Position numbers and translations under genes: made by a program. From NCBI RefSeq assembly GCF_014805625.2, contig NW_023998417.1:15116885-15180884 (forward strand): a stretch of 64,000 nt of DNA, read 5' to 3'. Below the pieces are notes generated by a model. That model was not told the origin of the DNA, did no database searches, and saw only the letters and a list, made by a program, of their open reading frames with translations. Of the stretch, positions 39,601 through 54,240 are shown one piece after another. The stretch's first letter is position 1. Every line of letters starts with the position of its first letter. The DNA is from Glossina fuscipes (taxonomy: Eukaryota > Arthropoda > Insecta > Diptera > Glossinidae).

Positions 39601-41922
39601 GATTTAAAATTTATGCGGACTGAATTGACTCTAAAACCCGTTTAAGAAACACTGAAAGAATTAAAGTGTATGTCGTCTCAATGTAGTCCATCGACTTGAA
39701 AAAAGCATAGTTGGTATTCGATAATCGACTAAAGGCCAACAACTTTTTTGCTTCTTTTTGCCTAATCTGGACGAAATATGATGGTGAGAACACAGGCCTT
39801 AGACTAAGAAGATGTGTTAAAGGAAAGTAATTAGCGTAGTCTTACTATGCTGTTACTGAAAATTGCCTCAAATAAAGAAAACTGAAGCATCGGGATGTTT
39901 CGGCTTAAGCCGGAGCATAGCTTAGGAGTAATACGATGTTGTTAACTTTAGTGAACGGTTGCTAAATGAAAGTAATGTTCCCCTTGAGATAGCAAAATAC
40001 GCAACTCTTATGATCTTTCTCCTTCAAATATTATTTGTTGTTATTTATATCATTCAAAGAAAATTTAAATTACTTGGCATTATCGATTAATAAGTTCACA
40101 CAAGAAAGAGTTTTACGTTTTTCATATCTTTCTTTTTTTTTGCACATCGACGCGAAATATTACAGATAGTTATTAACATCCCCTAACCAAGTCTCTAACG
40201 ATTGGTTAGCCAAAGGAAAAACCATAACCGAAGGCAAGGAGATTTAAACTTTACACGCTCTGTCAGTTTTTTTGGCAGCTCTTAAGAAGACGCTAATAAT
40301 TCATATATTCATGTATAAGTAAGTGCAGTGGGTGGCATGGTTAGAAGAGGAACGAATTGAAAATTTTCTCTTAAGTGTTTTAACTCTTTTCATTCTTATT
40401 TTTGTCTCTTTTTTTCTTTAATTGAATTTATGATGCAAACTGCGTGTATTTAGCAAAGCAAAGTGAAAACTGAAAAGAATTCTTTAAAAGAAAATCAAAT
40501 CTCGTAACATGTCAAGAAACTGTATAGATATAAAAATGACAGTCAGGCAGAGAAATTTAATTACTGCACATAAATCACGATGCCTGGAAGGGTTCGTTTG
40601 TCTTTGCATTCAAGTGGAGAGGTTCAATGGAAAACTGGATATCAAGCAAATCGGGATGCACGGTTCACCCTAGTGCCTGCAAAAAATCACGAAAAAGTTC
40701 ACATAATTGGAAATGTTTTACTTTGTGTGGCTACGAGTAGACCAATAGCTCTAGAAAATTCGAATCCTTTCAAATATCAGTAATCGTCTTTTAATAGTTA
40801 GATGCTGCTTAATGAAGTAGAGCGGCTTAATCGTGTGTTCATGCCTCACATCCTTTTGTTCTATTAGTTGTCTGTCTCTCTTCAACGGAATTCCCATTTT
40901 CCGTAACCATATTCAAATGAAAGAAAGAAAACCTATCCATAATATCTCCAATCTTTACGGTCCCCGTTGAATTAAGGTTGGAGAAGTTAAACTTACCTAA
41001 TAAACTCGGGTTAAAAGTGAATGGTAAGTTTGTCCTATTATTATTATTATTATTTACGTAAGGAAAAGCATGTATTGAAATCTATCAAATAGCAAACAAA
41101 GAACATTATTGCAGTTTTGTTCTTTTCTGTCGCTTTTCTCCCGTTCGTCGTTTGTCATAAAGTAGGCCCGGGAGAACGGAGGAATATTAAGAATATGCCT
41201 TCATTAGTTAAACAAAGTTCGTACAATTTTACCAAACCATCCGTTCATGTGACGGCGTGCGGGGCGGGTGTGTGTATATCGCGTTCACGCAGCATATTTG
41301 CCAGCAACTTTTGCATGCGTAGATTTCTTTGGTTGACAGCGTGCTCGAGTGGTTGTTAATGCATACATTCCTCTATGAATTCTGGGCTACTGTTTTCAAT
41401 GTTTATCTTACATTTTGTCAACTTAAGAGATTTATTAAAAGTTTCCTTTTTTCATTTTAAATTTATTAAAGAATGCACAGACACATACGGTTACGGAAAC
41501 TAGTTAATGGTAAGACGTTGACAACGGCATTGACACACAGACTACATCACCAACCGCAAAAATGATGGCTCGGGATAATAAAGTCATATGCAGTACATGT
41601 TCGCTACATGCGATGAAAATAATTTTGGAATTTTATCTTTAGTTAAAAGCAAAGGTAATTTGTTTATCTTGCATATTAAGCAACATGAAACAAGCTACAC
41701 GAAATCTACTTAAAACTTGACTGATGACATTTAATAAGTTCAATTATGAAAACTTTTTGAAATTCTCCCGAAAAAGAAGAAAGAAAAGAGAAGTAAGTAA
41801 GCAAGTTACGGTAAACTTTGGGTAACCATTATCTAAAGCAAATATACAAAATGCATCTAAAAGTGTTTGTCAGCCCTAGCAATATTCATATTGAAAGCAT
41901 CCTCTAACGGCCTTTCCGCCGG

Positions 41923-42143
41923 TTCACATGCAATAGTTTTATTTATTCAATTTTCTAGCCAGAAGCCTTACTCCAACTCACTTTGGCAAGATGTGAATTG
42001 TTGCGCTTGAACGTATAGATATGCATCAAACACTGATCCGGAATCTGCATGTTTTTTGATAATTACGGAATGGTACACTCACGCGAATTCACACGCGATA
42101 CTTTTATTTCTTCAATTTTCCAACCAGCAGTCTGGTTCAAACT
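41923..42143. repeat. Diverged direct duplication, 165-bp offset
   Basis: 41923-41978 (TTCACATGCAATAG, then TTTTATTTATTCAATTTTC) aligns with 42088-42143 (TTCACACGCGATAC, then TTTTATTTCTTCAATTTTC). Similarity continues through the CCA and CTCA..TTGGCAA blocks, about 80 percent by eye. Confidence 0.65.
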
Positions 42144-43450
42144 CATCTTGGCAACCGCTGATCGAGAATGGCAAAATTAACACACCCACATTTGGCGATG
42201 CCAGATATCGAGGAGGAGTAGAGCATTATGACAATGTAACGCACTTGTAAAAATTTTATTTTGAACTGCTTGCGAGTTTCAAGATAGACAAAAAGAAATA
42301 ATTGCGATTGTTCGATTAAAAGATTTTTGCTTTTTTTGTCTCTTCTTACACTCGTGTATATAATCAAGCGTTCGGAGAAAGCTACGACTTTTAAAGTGTT
42401 TGTCAGAAACGGAATTGTGGTTAAGAAAATTTGGTATTGAAATGAAACGATGACTTCAAGAGGATCCTGCAAACGGGATTGTCTCTTCTTGTTAATTATG
42501 GAAGAAACCGAGAACGACGGCAACTAAACACGTGATCACTACTTAAGCTACTGATTATCTATGGAATGATTGCATTACAGAAGAGAGATATATGTGTACT
42601 TGATGCAGAAATACGCAAAAACGAGATTATCATGACTCAAGGATATTATTTGTGACACAAATCAATCTAGAATTTTGTAAAATTATGTATCGGAATTGTT
42701 TGGACTTTCAGTCACAGAAGATCTGTTGCTTGCACGTCCTTTCAACTAATTCGTATTTTTTTTTGAATGATAATGTGTTTATAAAATTCAGCCTACAGCG
42801 ATTACAGTATTAAGATCTCAGTATTAATTTTTTTAAATAAAAAATGTGTGTAAAAGAAACAAAATTGTTAACTAATTAAAAGCGGCGGAGTCAAGTATCA
42901 AAAGAGTTTCCTTTCAAAAATAAATATGTTTGCGGGACGTGTATATCTATCTGCGTATGCATAAAAATTGCAATTCTCCCAAAATCCTATTTAAGCATCA
43001 AATGTTATAACAACTGATTGGAGTATCCATCTATTCGTGCGTATTCTGTTGTTGTAATTATCGCACTAAATATTTTTATGCAAAGTGAAATCGAGAAACA
43101 GCAAAATTCTGACATATATTTTGCAAACCTTTGTTGGCTCGTAGCGAAATTTTCTCAATAAAATTTCCCTTTTTTTCAATCTATACTTATATACCTGTAC
43201 TGATACGAGTATATACATACACATGCGTTAACACATGTAGGACAGCTAACGGTAAGTCAATTAATGCGAAAACCAATGCTTTCCCATCCTTACGGCCTGT
43301 AGAAAGTGCATTCGAATGCTGTTGTGCACTATACGCATATACGCGTACAAAGGCATAAGCATGTCTACTCGCTCAATAGTGTATGACGCACATACACACA
43401 ATTTCGTTCACATTATTGTAACGGGCAATGTGACGTTTAACATAGATTTC

Positions 43451-43474
43451 AATAAAAATAAATAAAAATAAATA
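43451..43474. repeat. AATAAAA short tandem repeat
   Basis: AATAAAAATA units in tandem. Confidence 0.8.
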
Positions 43475-46400
43475 ACTTTTCTCTTGCTCTTTGTATATTT
43501 TCAACATAATTGAAATTTAATACAACGAACATTTTTATACATATGTGTGTGCGGCCATGCATTGGGGATTTATTGAAAAGTTTCACTGTATTGATTTCAT
43601 TTTATTCAACAAGAAATGTTTCAATATTTGATTTGTTTGCATATATGCGTACAATAAGCACATTTCAAATGCTTGTTTGTGTTCGCATAAATTCCTTTAT
43701 GAAATGAATTGAATATATGTACGAATTTTCCATCTATCGTTATGTTACGTTTATGTTTAATTTCTTGCACGTATATATGGATGTGTGTGCCTTACCTTTA
43801 TGCCAACAAATTACTTATTCTTAAAAAAAAAAATTATTCTTATGACAAATTCTTTCAATGCGGTCAATTAGGCTTCATCTGTACATTGTAGTTGTTGGTG
43901 TCGTTGTTGTTTAATGCCTTAATTGGCTTAATAATTGCTTCGTATACATATTTACACTTCAAACAAATGAAAAAACAATCAGGCAGAGGGAGATTTTGCA
44001 ATTTTGAATATAAAACAGCTGGAGTGTAAAAATGGAATTTGTGGGGTTATTAGTGGCGCGCCCATTATCATTGCTTTTGAATGAATATTTTGATAATTTA
44101 AAGCAAAACGAAAAGCAGCGTATGCTGTAAGATGTAAGTTATGGAGAATTTTCGTATAGAAATTGTGAAAAGTTATATCCCCGATTTCCCAATTCGTGTT
44201 CTTAGCTATTGGACATGTACAGAGTTTAAGATGGGACGCCGTATAAAAGAAGTTACAGCCCATTGATCCCCCTTCCACTGGAAAAGAGACAGCTGGAATT
44301 ATTTCCTCTCCGATCTTGCTCCGTCTTGCAAGATCGAGCCACAAGATTGCAGAATGCCGCACAAACTATCCGCTTCATAAACCTTTTCAGGTGGTAAGTA
44401 AATTTTCATTTTATTGAACTTTCCTTGAGTTTTGTCCCCTACAAGCAAGTCGCTAACTGCCAGTCTATTATTCGAAGTTCACAATAATTATATCTTAATT
44501 TTTCTAATGCGATGAAATCAATTCAATTTCATTTTCACATCGCCATGTGTAATATACGGTCGGCCAACCGGCAAAACCCTCATTAAAAATGTGATTTAAA
44601 ATTTGTATAAACTTGCTGTAAACTTGACTAGAGGTGGTAAGTAATGGACAATAATCCCATGGTGAGGAGCAGTTTTGCTTGGATTTAAATTTAGTGCAGC
44701 CCATGACGACCATTCATGCTTACACAACGTGGGATTGCTCGGAGATTACAACAAACACAGAAGGCTATCATCCGAACGTAATTTTGTTCTCTTTCAATGT
44801 ATTATTTTTAAAAATGTTGTACGAATTTTAAAAATATATTCAATCGAGAAGATCAGTGTCACTCTATTTTACCCTTTTCCTTGCTCACAGAGCAGAGTAG
44901 CACAACTATTTGGCCTCATATGTTTAATTATTAAAATATAATTTACTTAATGTAAACTAATAAATTCTTCATGTTTTGCATTCATTTGGACACATTTACA
45001 TGCTGCCCATTAAATGTAAGCTGAGGAGAAGAACTTCTTGTTTAAAAAAGTTTCATTTCTTTTCATTGCATAGCCTTATAGCAGGAAAAGTAATACATAA
45101 TTCATTGATCTGAGCAAGACCAGGGAATTTAAATCGAAAGCCGTGTGCGTGCAATTATTCATTCTTAATATTTTACTGAAATAATCTTCATTTGGTTATA
45201 TTGGTTTTCCTTTAACACGTAACACATAAGATGGAAACGTTGGAGATGAGTGAACGGGCAAACTGATATCGCAGCGCACGATATACGAATATTATGTTTT
45301 GCAGTGAAATTTAAGTAAAACATAAAAATGGAATTATATTGACTTAAGGACTTTTAAGGCTTTTTAAGAAGTTCAATATTTATGCATATTAATGACACAA
45401 AGACTTCAGCACTTCAATACAAGACACAAGTCTTAAAGTATAAATCCATTTTGGTATTACTATTGTGCATATCCGTACATATATTTAGAACATTCGTTTG
45501 AACATGGATTGAAGTAAGAGTTTATTTTGAATTGTATTTTACACACATCGGGAGCGCATCACACTCGTTGCTTGCGAACTCTTTGCACGGTTTAAATTAT
45601 TAGAAGAGCTTGAAAAAGGCTTTGGGAGAAAAAATGATTTTGCGATTTGCAAAAAAGTCTGCGAAAAATTAACAATTCGGGTCAAATTTGTTATTCAGCG
45701 TAGTTACGTTGGATGAAGTGGAAGTGTGTGCGGGCTATTTCAAATGCACTACATATTTCACTACACATTATTTCTCGTTTGATGCAACTGTCCTTTATAA
45801 TACTACCAACCATCCTATATCGTATTGATTACTCACATGGCCATTTCAAGTGCGTACATATTACTCGCTGAACGAATTTACGTAAAGCACCAACAAATTA
45901 CATGTAAGCCCACGCAGTGAGTACGGAGAAAAGGCAATCACTAAAGACGCGTCGTGGAGTAAGTTCTGTAAATATTTCACTTAATTTAATTGACGAGATC
46001 TTGATTTTAAAAAGTCAGCATAAGAAACTCGCTATCCTTAAATGCCTGTAAATCTTCCCGTGGCATGCCCACTTTTGCCACTTTGATGACGGGTAAATTT
46101 TGTGCCCACAACGCAGAAGAAACTAAGAAGAGAAGAATTATCCGTTTTAAGTGAACAAAAGTTGATCTCTGCTGGACTCGGATTATTCAGAGTATCTTAA
46201 AATGGATCACATGTAATTATTTTTCATTTGCCATATGACTGGGCAACAAAAATATAAATAGAGTAATAGAGTAAAAAAAGTTTTATGTCCAAAGATCTAA
46301 AGGCCAGTTTATATTATGAAGTAGTGCACCATTCGTGCTCCCATATGCTATGGAAATATGATTACAGATATCTCTTTATGGAAAAACCAAGTATCTGGAT

Positions 46401-46522
46401 ACAAATACTTTTTCCATTTTTATTCAAAAAAAAAAAAAAAAATCCCTCGTGTGCCTTAATCAAAAAACGTTTTTTTAGTCAAGATATTACAATTCGTTTA
46501 TGAAACTCAGTGAACTAAATCA

Positions 46523-46966
<444 letters not shown>

Positions 46967-47659
46967 TTAATATGTTGAACCAATTGAAAATATGCACAAA
47001 CGGCTTGTGGAGTTCCTTTGCTTGCAGCTTGGAGAACTAACTTTGTGAACTAACACAATCGTAAATTATTTGTTTTATAAAATGGAGAACTTTGGTGCTT
47101 CATCTTTACTATGGTGAATGAGTTATTTTTTCTTATTTGCAGACAAAAGCAAAAATATATTGTAATTAAAACTTTTATAAAAATACATTTTCATAGAACG
47201 CAAGCACTTGCCTCACTGTGGTCACCATTGGGGTTATATAATATTTTGTTGAGCTATAAAATTGCTATAGAATGACTTCATAAGAGCGCACCTGAATCAA
47301 TTTTCTTTCTTTTTGATCGCCTTGATAAGTAAGCAAAGCAATGCACAGCTTCACTTGGAATTTCGGGTTGGATTATCTACCTGATTTGTTGATTATCATG
47401 CCCTTTGAGAGATTAGAATCTGGGTGACAAACTTGGGCTAGCTTTGGAACAAATTCGAATGTCAATTCCATGTTGAAGTTTATCACACATACGCTTTTAG
47501 ATTTGCAAGGAGCAAAGTTTGAGAAGCGACTGATAAAGATATTAACGCTTACCCTTTATAATAATTAAAAAATTTTTTTTTTGGGTGAATCCAATACTCG
47601 CACTATTTTATTTGCTAAATATCAGCATTTAATGTCACTTAATGGTTTTATTTACTATG

Positions 47660-47681
47660 AATTGCGATTTTGATCGCAATT
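47660..47681. repeat. Perfect hairpin, 9-bp stem
   Basis: AATTGCGAT and ATCGCAATT flank a TTTG loop. Confidence 0.7.
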
Positions 47682-48802
47682 TTTAAGGTACAGTAAGAGC
47701 TTTAAGGTCTTTGCAGGAGAGTTTCAAACTTTTTTTTTTTACAAGTCGAGAAGGGGCTCAATGTCAATAACATTCTTCAAAAAACTGAGAAAGATCGGCT
47801 TGCTTGCTCATATGAGACCACTACGCATGTAAGCGTTAATCAAAAAAACTTCTGAATCGTTTTCATAAGGCTGGACACAAATAGAAGCCTCAAATTTAGG
47901 ATAAACTGTCGCAAAGAATCCCAAAGTTTCTACAATGCTGGCGTAGTTGTTTTGTCGTAAAATAAGCAAAGATAAGAGCATATAATCGACTTAACAAAGT
48001 CTATTTAAAGCATACGAAAACCGTGCTTGAACTTTGATAAGTAAACGCTAGGAACTTTTCGATGATCCCGTTATTTTATTTCTAACATACGATCTATTAG
48101 AAATATTAAAATTTCGAAATTATTTTCGTTATTATTTCGCTAAAACAGGCTAACTAAGAATTATGTTGGCAATGTCTTGATTTCTTATCGATTTAAACTT
48201 TCACTTCTACCACATCTATTACAATATAAGGGCGAAACATTGCATAAGTAAAATGTCATAAATTAGTTTATTAAATAATGCAGTTGTACTTTATAATTTT
48301 AATAGAAACATTTTTTCAAATTATCAATTTAATTTTTTAGAGAACAATTCCATGCACACAATTCATATTATGGCAGTAGCTTTACTTGCATGCGCTTACT
48401 GCAAGATTGAAAGACTGAAAATTGTAATAACAAGCACAAATGCACACATATGCATATGTTTAATTGTAGGCATCACTTTCACACTGGTATAAGACCTTTC
48501 ATCAATTACTCAAGGCAGACAGTAATGAAACACTTGGGTCAAATTGCATATCCGTTGGTCTTGCTCCAAATAAGAGTACTTATGGTAAAGCATGATCCAA
48601 ATGAAAACATCCAGCTACTCAAATTCACTTTCTTACAAGTGCTTTGTGGTAGTATATGTATGGCATCACTCTCAACGTAAGCCCGACAACAGCTCATTCG
48701 ACTTCAGAGGGAAGATCGTTAATCATTACACGAAAGAAAAAAGTTTTGTAAAATTTTGTAGTACATGTGTAGATGCCGTAATCATGGCTATAAAAATGTG
48801 TA

Positions 48803-48833
48803 TACAGCCATGGCCAAATAAGTATCGTACACT
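48803..48833 (+). mobile_element. Possible Tc1-like terminal inverted repeat
   Basis: TACAGCCATGGCCAAATAAG followed by TATCGTACACTTC resembles the general form of Tc1-like transposon ends (TA target, then CAG, GGCCAAA and ACAC). No matching inverted end was found, so this may be a solo fragment or chance. Confidence 0.25.
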
Positions 48834-48877
48834 TCACCATGAACATAAACGCAAAAAATTTATGAAGAGATTTACAA

Positions 48878-48902
48878 AATATATATATATATATATATAT
48901 AT
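48878..48902. repeat. (TA)n microsatellite
   Basis: Perfect TA tract. Confidence 0.9.
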
Positions 48903-49216
48903 GTATACATTTCACTTTTATTCCCGGAATATTTAAACCAAAAGAAATTTATGTAGTAAAAACGGTGCTGTGAGTATCTAGATTGCTCTGTCATAGAATT
49001 TAGAGAAAATTTTCTTTTGCAAAAAGTATGAGGTTAAATGGAATAATAAGTGCAAATTGCACAGGTTCTCTAACCTACAGGTACACCTTGTTAAGCATTG
49101 CATTTATAATCTCGCAAATACCTTCGAACAAAGCGACAGACAACCAAATTTTTCTCTTCCTAGAAGTTATCTTTTTGTTCGAGTGTATAATTTTTCAACT
49201 GAACTTCTCTTTTCCC

Positions 49217-49248
49217 TTATTATTATTGTTATTATTATTATTATTATT
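49217..49248. repeat. TTA triplet repeat
   Basis: About ten TTA/TTG units. Confidence 0.85.
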
Positions 49249-49379
49249 TTTGCATTTTTTTTATTTCCTTTTTATATCCATGTTTTTCCTATGCTTTCCT
49301 CGTTTCTTAGCGTTCAAAAAATATATATATAACTGAAGGATGGAGGTATACTCATTCTACCGAGACGTGTGCAACACAC

Positions 49380-49480
49380 AGAAGGAAGCTTCAGAGACCC
49401 CATAAAATGTATATATATATATATATATTCTCGATCAAAATAAAATTCTGAATCGATTTGAGTATATGTCCGATGTCTAT
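49380..49480 (+). repeat. Dispersed repeat with internal (TA)n, copy 3
   Basis: The segment GGAAGCTTCAGAGACCCCAT, then AAAATG, an 18-bp (TA)n tract, ATTCTCGATCAAAAT, AATCGATTTGAG and ATGTCCGATGTC follows the block order of copy 1 near 6.85 kb. Confidence 0.55.
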
Positions 49481-52400
49481 GCAAAACATTTCCTTATTTC
49501 AAAAAACGAAAGTATTACGTTCATGCTCCGGGGAAACATCAAAGTTCGTGCACTGAGATTGGTAATGATCAATTCGGTCACAGGACACGCCTACGACCTC
49601 TGCTTTCTAGAGTTCTCGCTAACTACTTATAAACTGCACACTAAACACAATAAAAATGTCCACGGTAGTGGTACAAAAATGGAAAAAATAGCTACGCTTA
49701 TTCAATATTACGCGCCTTCTGTACATCTTACGTATCCTATTGTCGAAATATCTTAAGACAATGTGCACATTTTGTCAGATCTTTATATTAACCCAAATTG
49801 TAAAACCTCATAGTAACTAAGCATTAAGTGCGTTCTGGTTAACGATAAATATAAATACAATCGAATACAGTCAATATACCGGCTTGACTTAAGAGACAGT
49901 TTTTGGCTCACCCGCCTAAAAATCGTTTCACACTTTCACACTGAAGTGGCACGATTACGATGAACTTCTTGTTAATTCCGTGTGAAATTTTTTAGGAGAC
50001 TTCAATAGATTCCGCTTGTTCCTGCGGGTAAGGGCTTTGAGAGGGGACCTAGTGGTTTTTCGACGTGCATGCTTCAGTCAAATGGTAATTTAAAGGAATT
50101 ATGTTTTGGCCTACATTTCTCTTTCCTAACGCACATCAATAATAACTTTCTTTCTTTTCTCAGAAGTGCAATGAAGTCCTCTCTCCATTACAGTTTCTAC
50201 GAGAACGTATCAAATAATTTACAATACAAATACAATCAAAATTGAACAACGTCTTCTCAGAAAATTCCATCTATACATTTTTGTATTGCTTTTGCTTCAA
50301 ATTACAAAACACGCACACTTCTCATTAGCAGGCGAAATAAGCAAAAACGAAGAGATAACGCTACACTTTTTAGTGGAATGTTTTCTTCACAGTAATGCTT
50401 AACTATGCTGGCAATTAAGAATGGAACTCTTTAATTGAATAGATAAAAAATTTTAATTGGAATTTGGGTTTACATATTTGCTATTTATGTGTCAATGGCT
50501 GTATATATGTGTGCTCACTACTGTGGAATATTTTTATTATATTTTTATATGAAAACTTGCAAATAGTTAATGCTATCTTAATAAGTTTTTATGTACAAAG
50601 AAAATAAACAAAATATATAATTAAGAAAAAAAAAAAAGAAAAAAAAAAAAAACAAATGAATAAATAAAATGAAAAGAAAATTAAATGCACTAAAATAAAA
50701 TTCACCTTAACTCTTGCAAAATTTTGCAGATTGTTTTCTTTATCTAAAATAGGAAAAACCACAAATAATATTTTTATCTCTGTAAAAATACAAAAACCAC
50801 TCTTCCTATCTTTCATATTTATAAACATTTGCACCAATGTTTCATCTGTTATTTAAACTTTAATAAATTGTGGCTTCGTACCTTTGTCTTTCATATGTAT
50901 ATGTAAATGTTTACAAGATTTCTACGTTAGGAAGTATTGCAAACGAAATTTGTAATAAATCAAAAAGATAAGCGAAAGTTTTATTCAAAATTCTTTGTTA
51001 AAGGATTTCGTTATTAAAAAATGTGAAGAATTTTAATAAAAAATATTAAAAAATGCTATTCTTCTTCACCAAACAAACAGATTTACTCTTTCTTCATAGA
51101 TAATGGATTCATGTCCACAAACGAAATAGACGACTGAGTTTATTACATCAGGCTTGAAACTCGAAAAGTCGATAGCTAAGTAACTAATAGGGTTGAAATT
51201 TCGGAAAATTTTTCTCAAAATAACTTATTATTATTATTATATGGCTAAGCTATCCAAGTAATGAAAAAATATATGGGGACCATTATAAAGACATAATGCG
51301 TTGTCGCCTTTCCATCCTTTTGGCGTCCAAAGATAATCGGTTTGTATTCATTATCAAAGCCATGTGTTGATTTACTACATAATATATGGATAGATTTCAT
51401 CTTTGTTTGCTTTCGGTAACTTACATACACCCTGCCGCCTGTTGTCGAAAAGTTATTTTGCCAAAAGAGACGTAAAGTAAACAACTTCGATGTATTCGAT
51501 GTAAAGGAAAGAAATGCGCTTTGAAATATCTTTGTCATTGCATTATATATAATCGTCCGGGATATATAACGTGCATTTATCTGAATGAAATTTTTAATTG
51601 TTGCCCTACGGACACATTACGTACATTTAGGAGCAGCGCTTTTCTTAAGTTTTTCCAGCATTCGATTTCTAACTGATCGACTAATAGTTCATGACGGCAG
51701 TTTCAAATACTTTTCTTTAAAATAATCCGCTGACAATATACGGTCATGATTGACAAGCGAAATAATGGGATTCTGCGTGGGAGTCTGCATATATACATCA
51801 GAAATCGTAATTCTTATCACAGCGTTTTACAAAGTAGTCCTCACCTTATTCGACAAATTTTTATATGTGTACTAACACATGTGGCGCGTTCTTAATAATA
51901 GTGTGCGATTTCAAAACGCCTCAGACAAAAAAATACCTTCAAAACAATATCAAAAAGGCAACAGCTAAATGTTGTTGAAATGCTGCCATAAAAGATAACT
52001 GACCATCAAATAACAACAACGAGAAATAATATGGTCATGTAATGTATGCAACTGCAACGTGGTTTTTAGGTTTTGAACGTTAGTGAAAACATTCCGTCTT
52101 TATTAAGAGAAAATTGGAATATAAAAAAAACTAAACTTAACCATTTTATTTAACTGTAAAATTGTAGTCTAAACGCATAGGTAGATTATACAGAACGGAT
52201 GATAGACGAGGCGTATAGCCGGTTTAATTTCCTGATCATTTTTCAATTGAAAATCTCTGAACATGGTGTGTGCGTCGCACATATTGTTACCTATTCGCAC
52301 GTATCCCAGTCAATATCGTCAAATCAAAAGTGAAAGAATTTCACATTTTTCGTATTAATGTGTTCGTTGCCTGTACTTCGCTAACATGCACACCTATAGG

Positions 52401-53756
52401 GTGCGATGACAGTAGATTGCTCCTATTGGGGTGTGCTGTCATTTACTATGGCTTTGTTGTCATTTTTTGTGCCATTATTTTGCTTTCATGCAATCTATGC
52501 ATCCTAAGCAACAACATTTTGCCAAAAACCCCGAGTAAACTTTAAAAGTTGTTTTGTGTATGCGATCCATACATCATACATATAAACATGTATATGTATA
52601 CGTTATTGTGTATATGTAGATTATTGTTATTTTTGCTTGCTGTTCCTCCTGTTCGCTTGAATATTAACATCATATTTCGTTTCTCTGCTTTTGGTTATGA
52701 CAGTTATGTGGCATCATAGATATGTATGTACGCCTTTCATACCGCTTTGTCTCCAAGTTTGCTGCATATTTAAGTTAGCCGAACACATGCAGATTAACTT
52801 TCCCGTATGAAAATTATGATGGTCTACTATTTTGCTAAACAATGAAAAAGTTTGTAGTAGTAGAAGTAATATTGAGAGATAATGTAACGTTCGTATTGAA
52901 ATATTTGAAGTTAAGCAAAGCGAACTGTTTTATCATTCATCCCAATATTTCGTTGCTGCTATTGCTGTCTATCTTATTTCTTCAGTTATACTTTTGATTC
53001 CTCTTTGCGATAACTAATACGAGATAATTCTATTAAAAGAAACGAAGAAAGTGATAGAAAATCAACAAAACATCGTAAAAATGCGTACTTTTTAAGCTAA
53101 ACTTTAAACTTCATTAAAATTCTTAATCGATGAGAAAGAAGGAAAACAATCTCCCAAAGCTTTTAATTTTTCTGAAAAATTATCCCGAAACAAAAGATGA
53201 AAAAGGAGATATTACTGGTCACGTATATGAAGTCATCACAGATTTTTTTTAGAGCGCCCTTTGCCATTCAATGTAGAACGAGACCAAGAATGACAAGCGT
53301 TAGCGAGAAACGAGCGAAATGCAAGTCGTCCTTCAGTTTGAGTAACCAGTTCGGAGCACATTTTTGCCATATAGTTTAAAATTCACCTTACACTCTTTCA
53401 TTTACATTTTTGAAAAGTAAAGAAATGCTCTATACGCCGTTCATCCGATCGCCTTTAGAAAATCCATTACTATTAAAAGATCGAATAGTAAGTAAAATTA
53501 TTAGCAAACTTAAGTATTCATTTATTATACCATTGCTCGTAATTCTGTATTTCTGCGAGTTGAGAAATGGATTGGCAAACAGGTTTGGGGTGACAAAACA
53601 AAAATACATACATGCTGTATTTGCCATCTACTGCGTGTTGCAATCGGTCATTCTTATGCCAAAAGCTATATAACAAAATCCGTACATAACCATCTTTCGA
53701 ATATGAAAGAGAGGCATAAGTAAACACGAATAAAATGGAATTTTTTAATAACAGCT

Positions 53757-53780
53757 TTGTTGTTATTGTTGTTGTTGTTG
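53757..53780. repeat. GTT triplet repeat
   Basis: Eight GTT/ATT units. Confidence 0.85.
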
Positions 53781-53868
53781 AATACAGTTTTGGTTAATCA
53801 AGTTATTATCAAAGTAAAATAATATATTAAGTGGTCCAATAAACGTTTATGGCCATAAAATCTCTCGA

Positions 53869-54240
53869 ATGGGCAAAAAGCTTTCGAATTTCTATATTGG
53901 AAGGTAAGACGTCGCCCAGTGTTTCACGAGCAGCGAAAAAGTAAGTCTTGCAATGGATTAACCCATCGCAAAAATCACCGGATAATGCGAATCATTTCGG
54001 AAAAAGCCGGCAAAACTTTCGCATTTGAACGAAACTCTATCAGCATATATTCAAGCATATCAAGAGAAAAATTTTTAGTCGAAGAATCCAGGAAATTTAA
54101 AAGGACCTGATTAATGTATGGTCTGAAAAACGGCCAAGACTATCGATTTTTCATAGCAATAAATGAATGTCATCCGCAATTTTGATCCCCTTGATTACGT
54201 ATTGTTTTCAATGATGCGTTTGTGCCATCACATCGTAAAA
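53869..54240 (+). pseudogene. Possible decayed Tc1-like transposase remnant
   Basis: Starting at 53869 the plus strand reads MGKKLSNFYIGR and then a stop. The MGK..LS.F..G pattern resembles Tc1-like transposase starts. Further on, in another frame, an F-N-D-A-x-V-P-S-H-R reading near 54209-54240 is reminiscent of the family's QDNAPCHR block. Frames are interrupted and about two thirds of a full-length transposase is missing. The match is from memory and weak; it could be chance. Confidence 0.25.

Noticed and set aside
42143..42523. 126-codon minus-strand open frame
   Set aside because: It overlaps a diverged duplication and has no domain or codon signal that I recognise.
43979..44362. 127-codon minus-strand open frame
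   Set aside because: No recognisable family, no splice connection in phase with the Ig halves, and the flanking exons already join directly.
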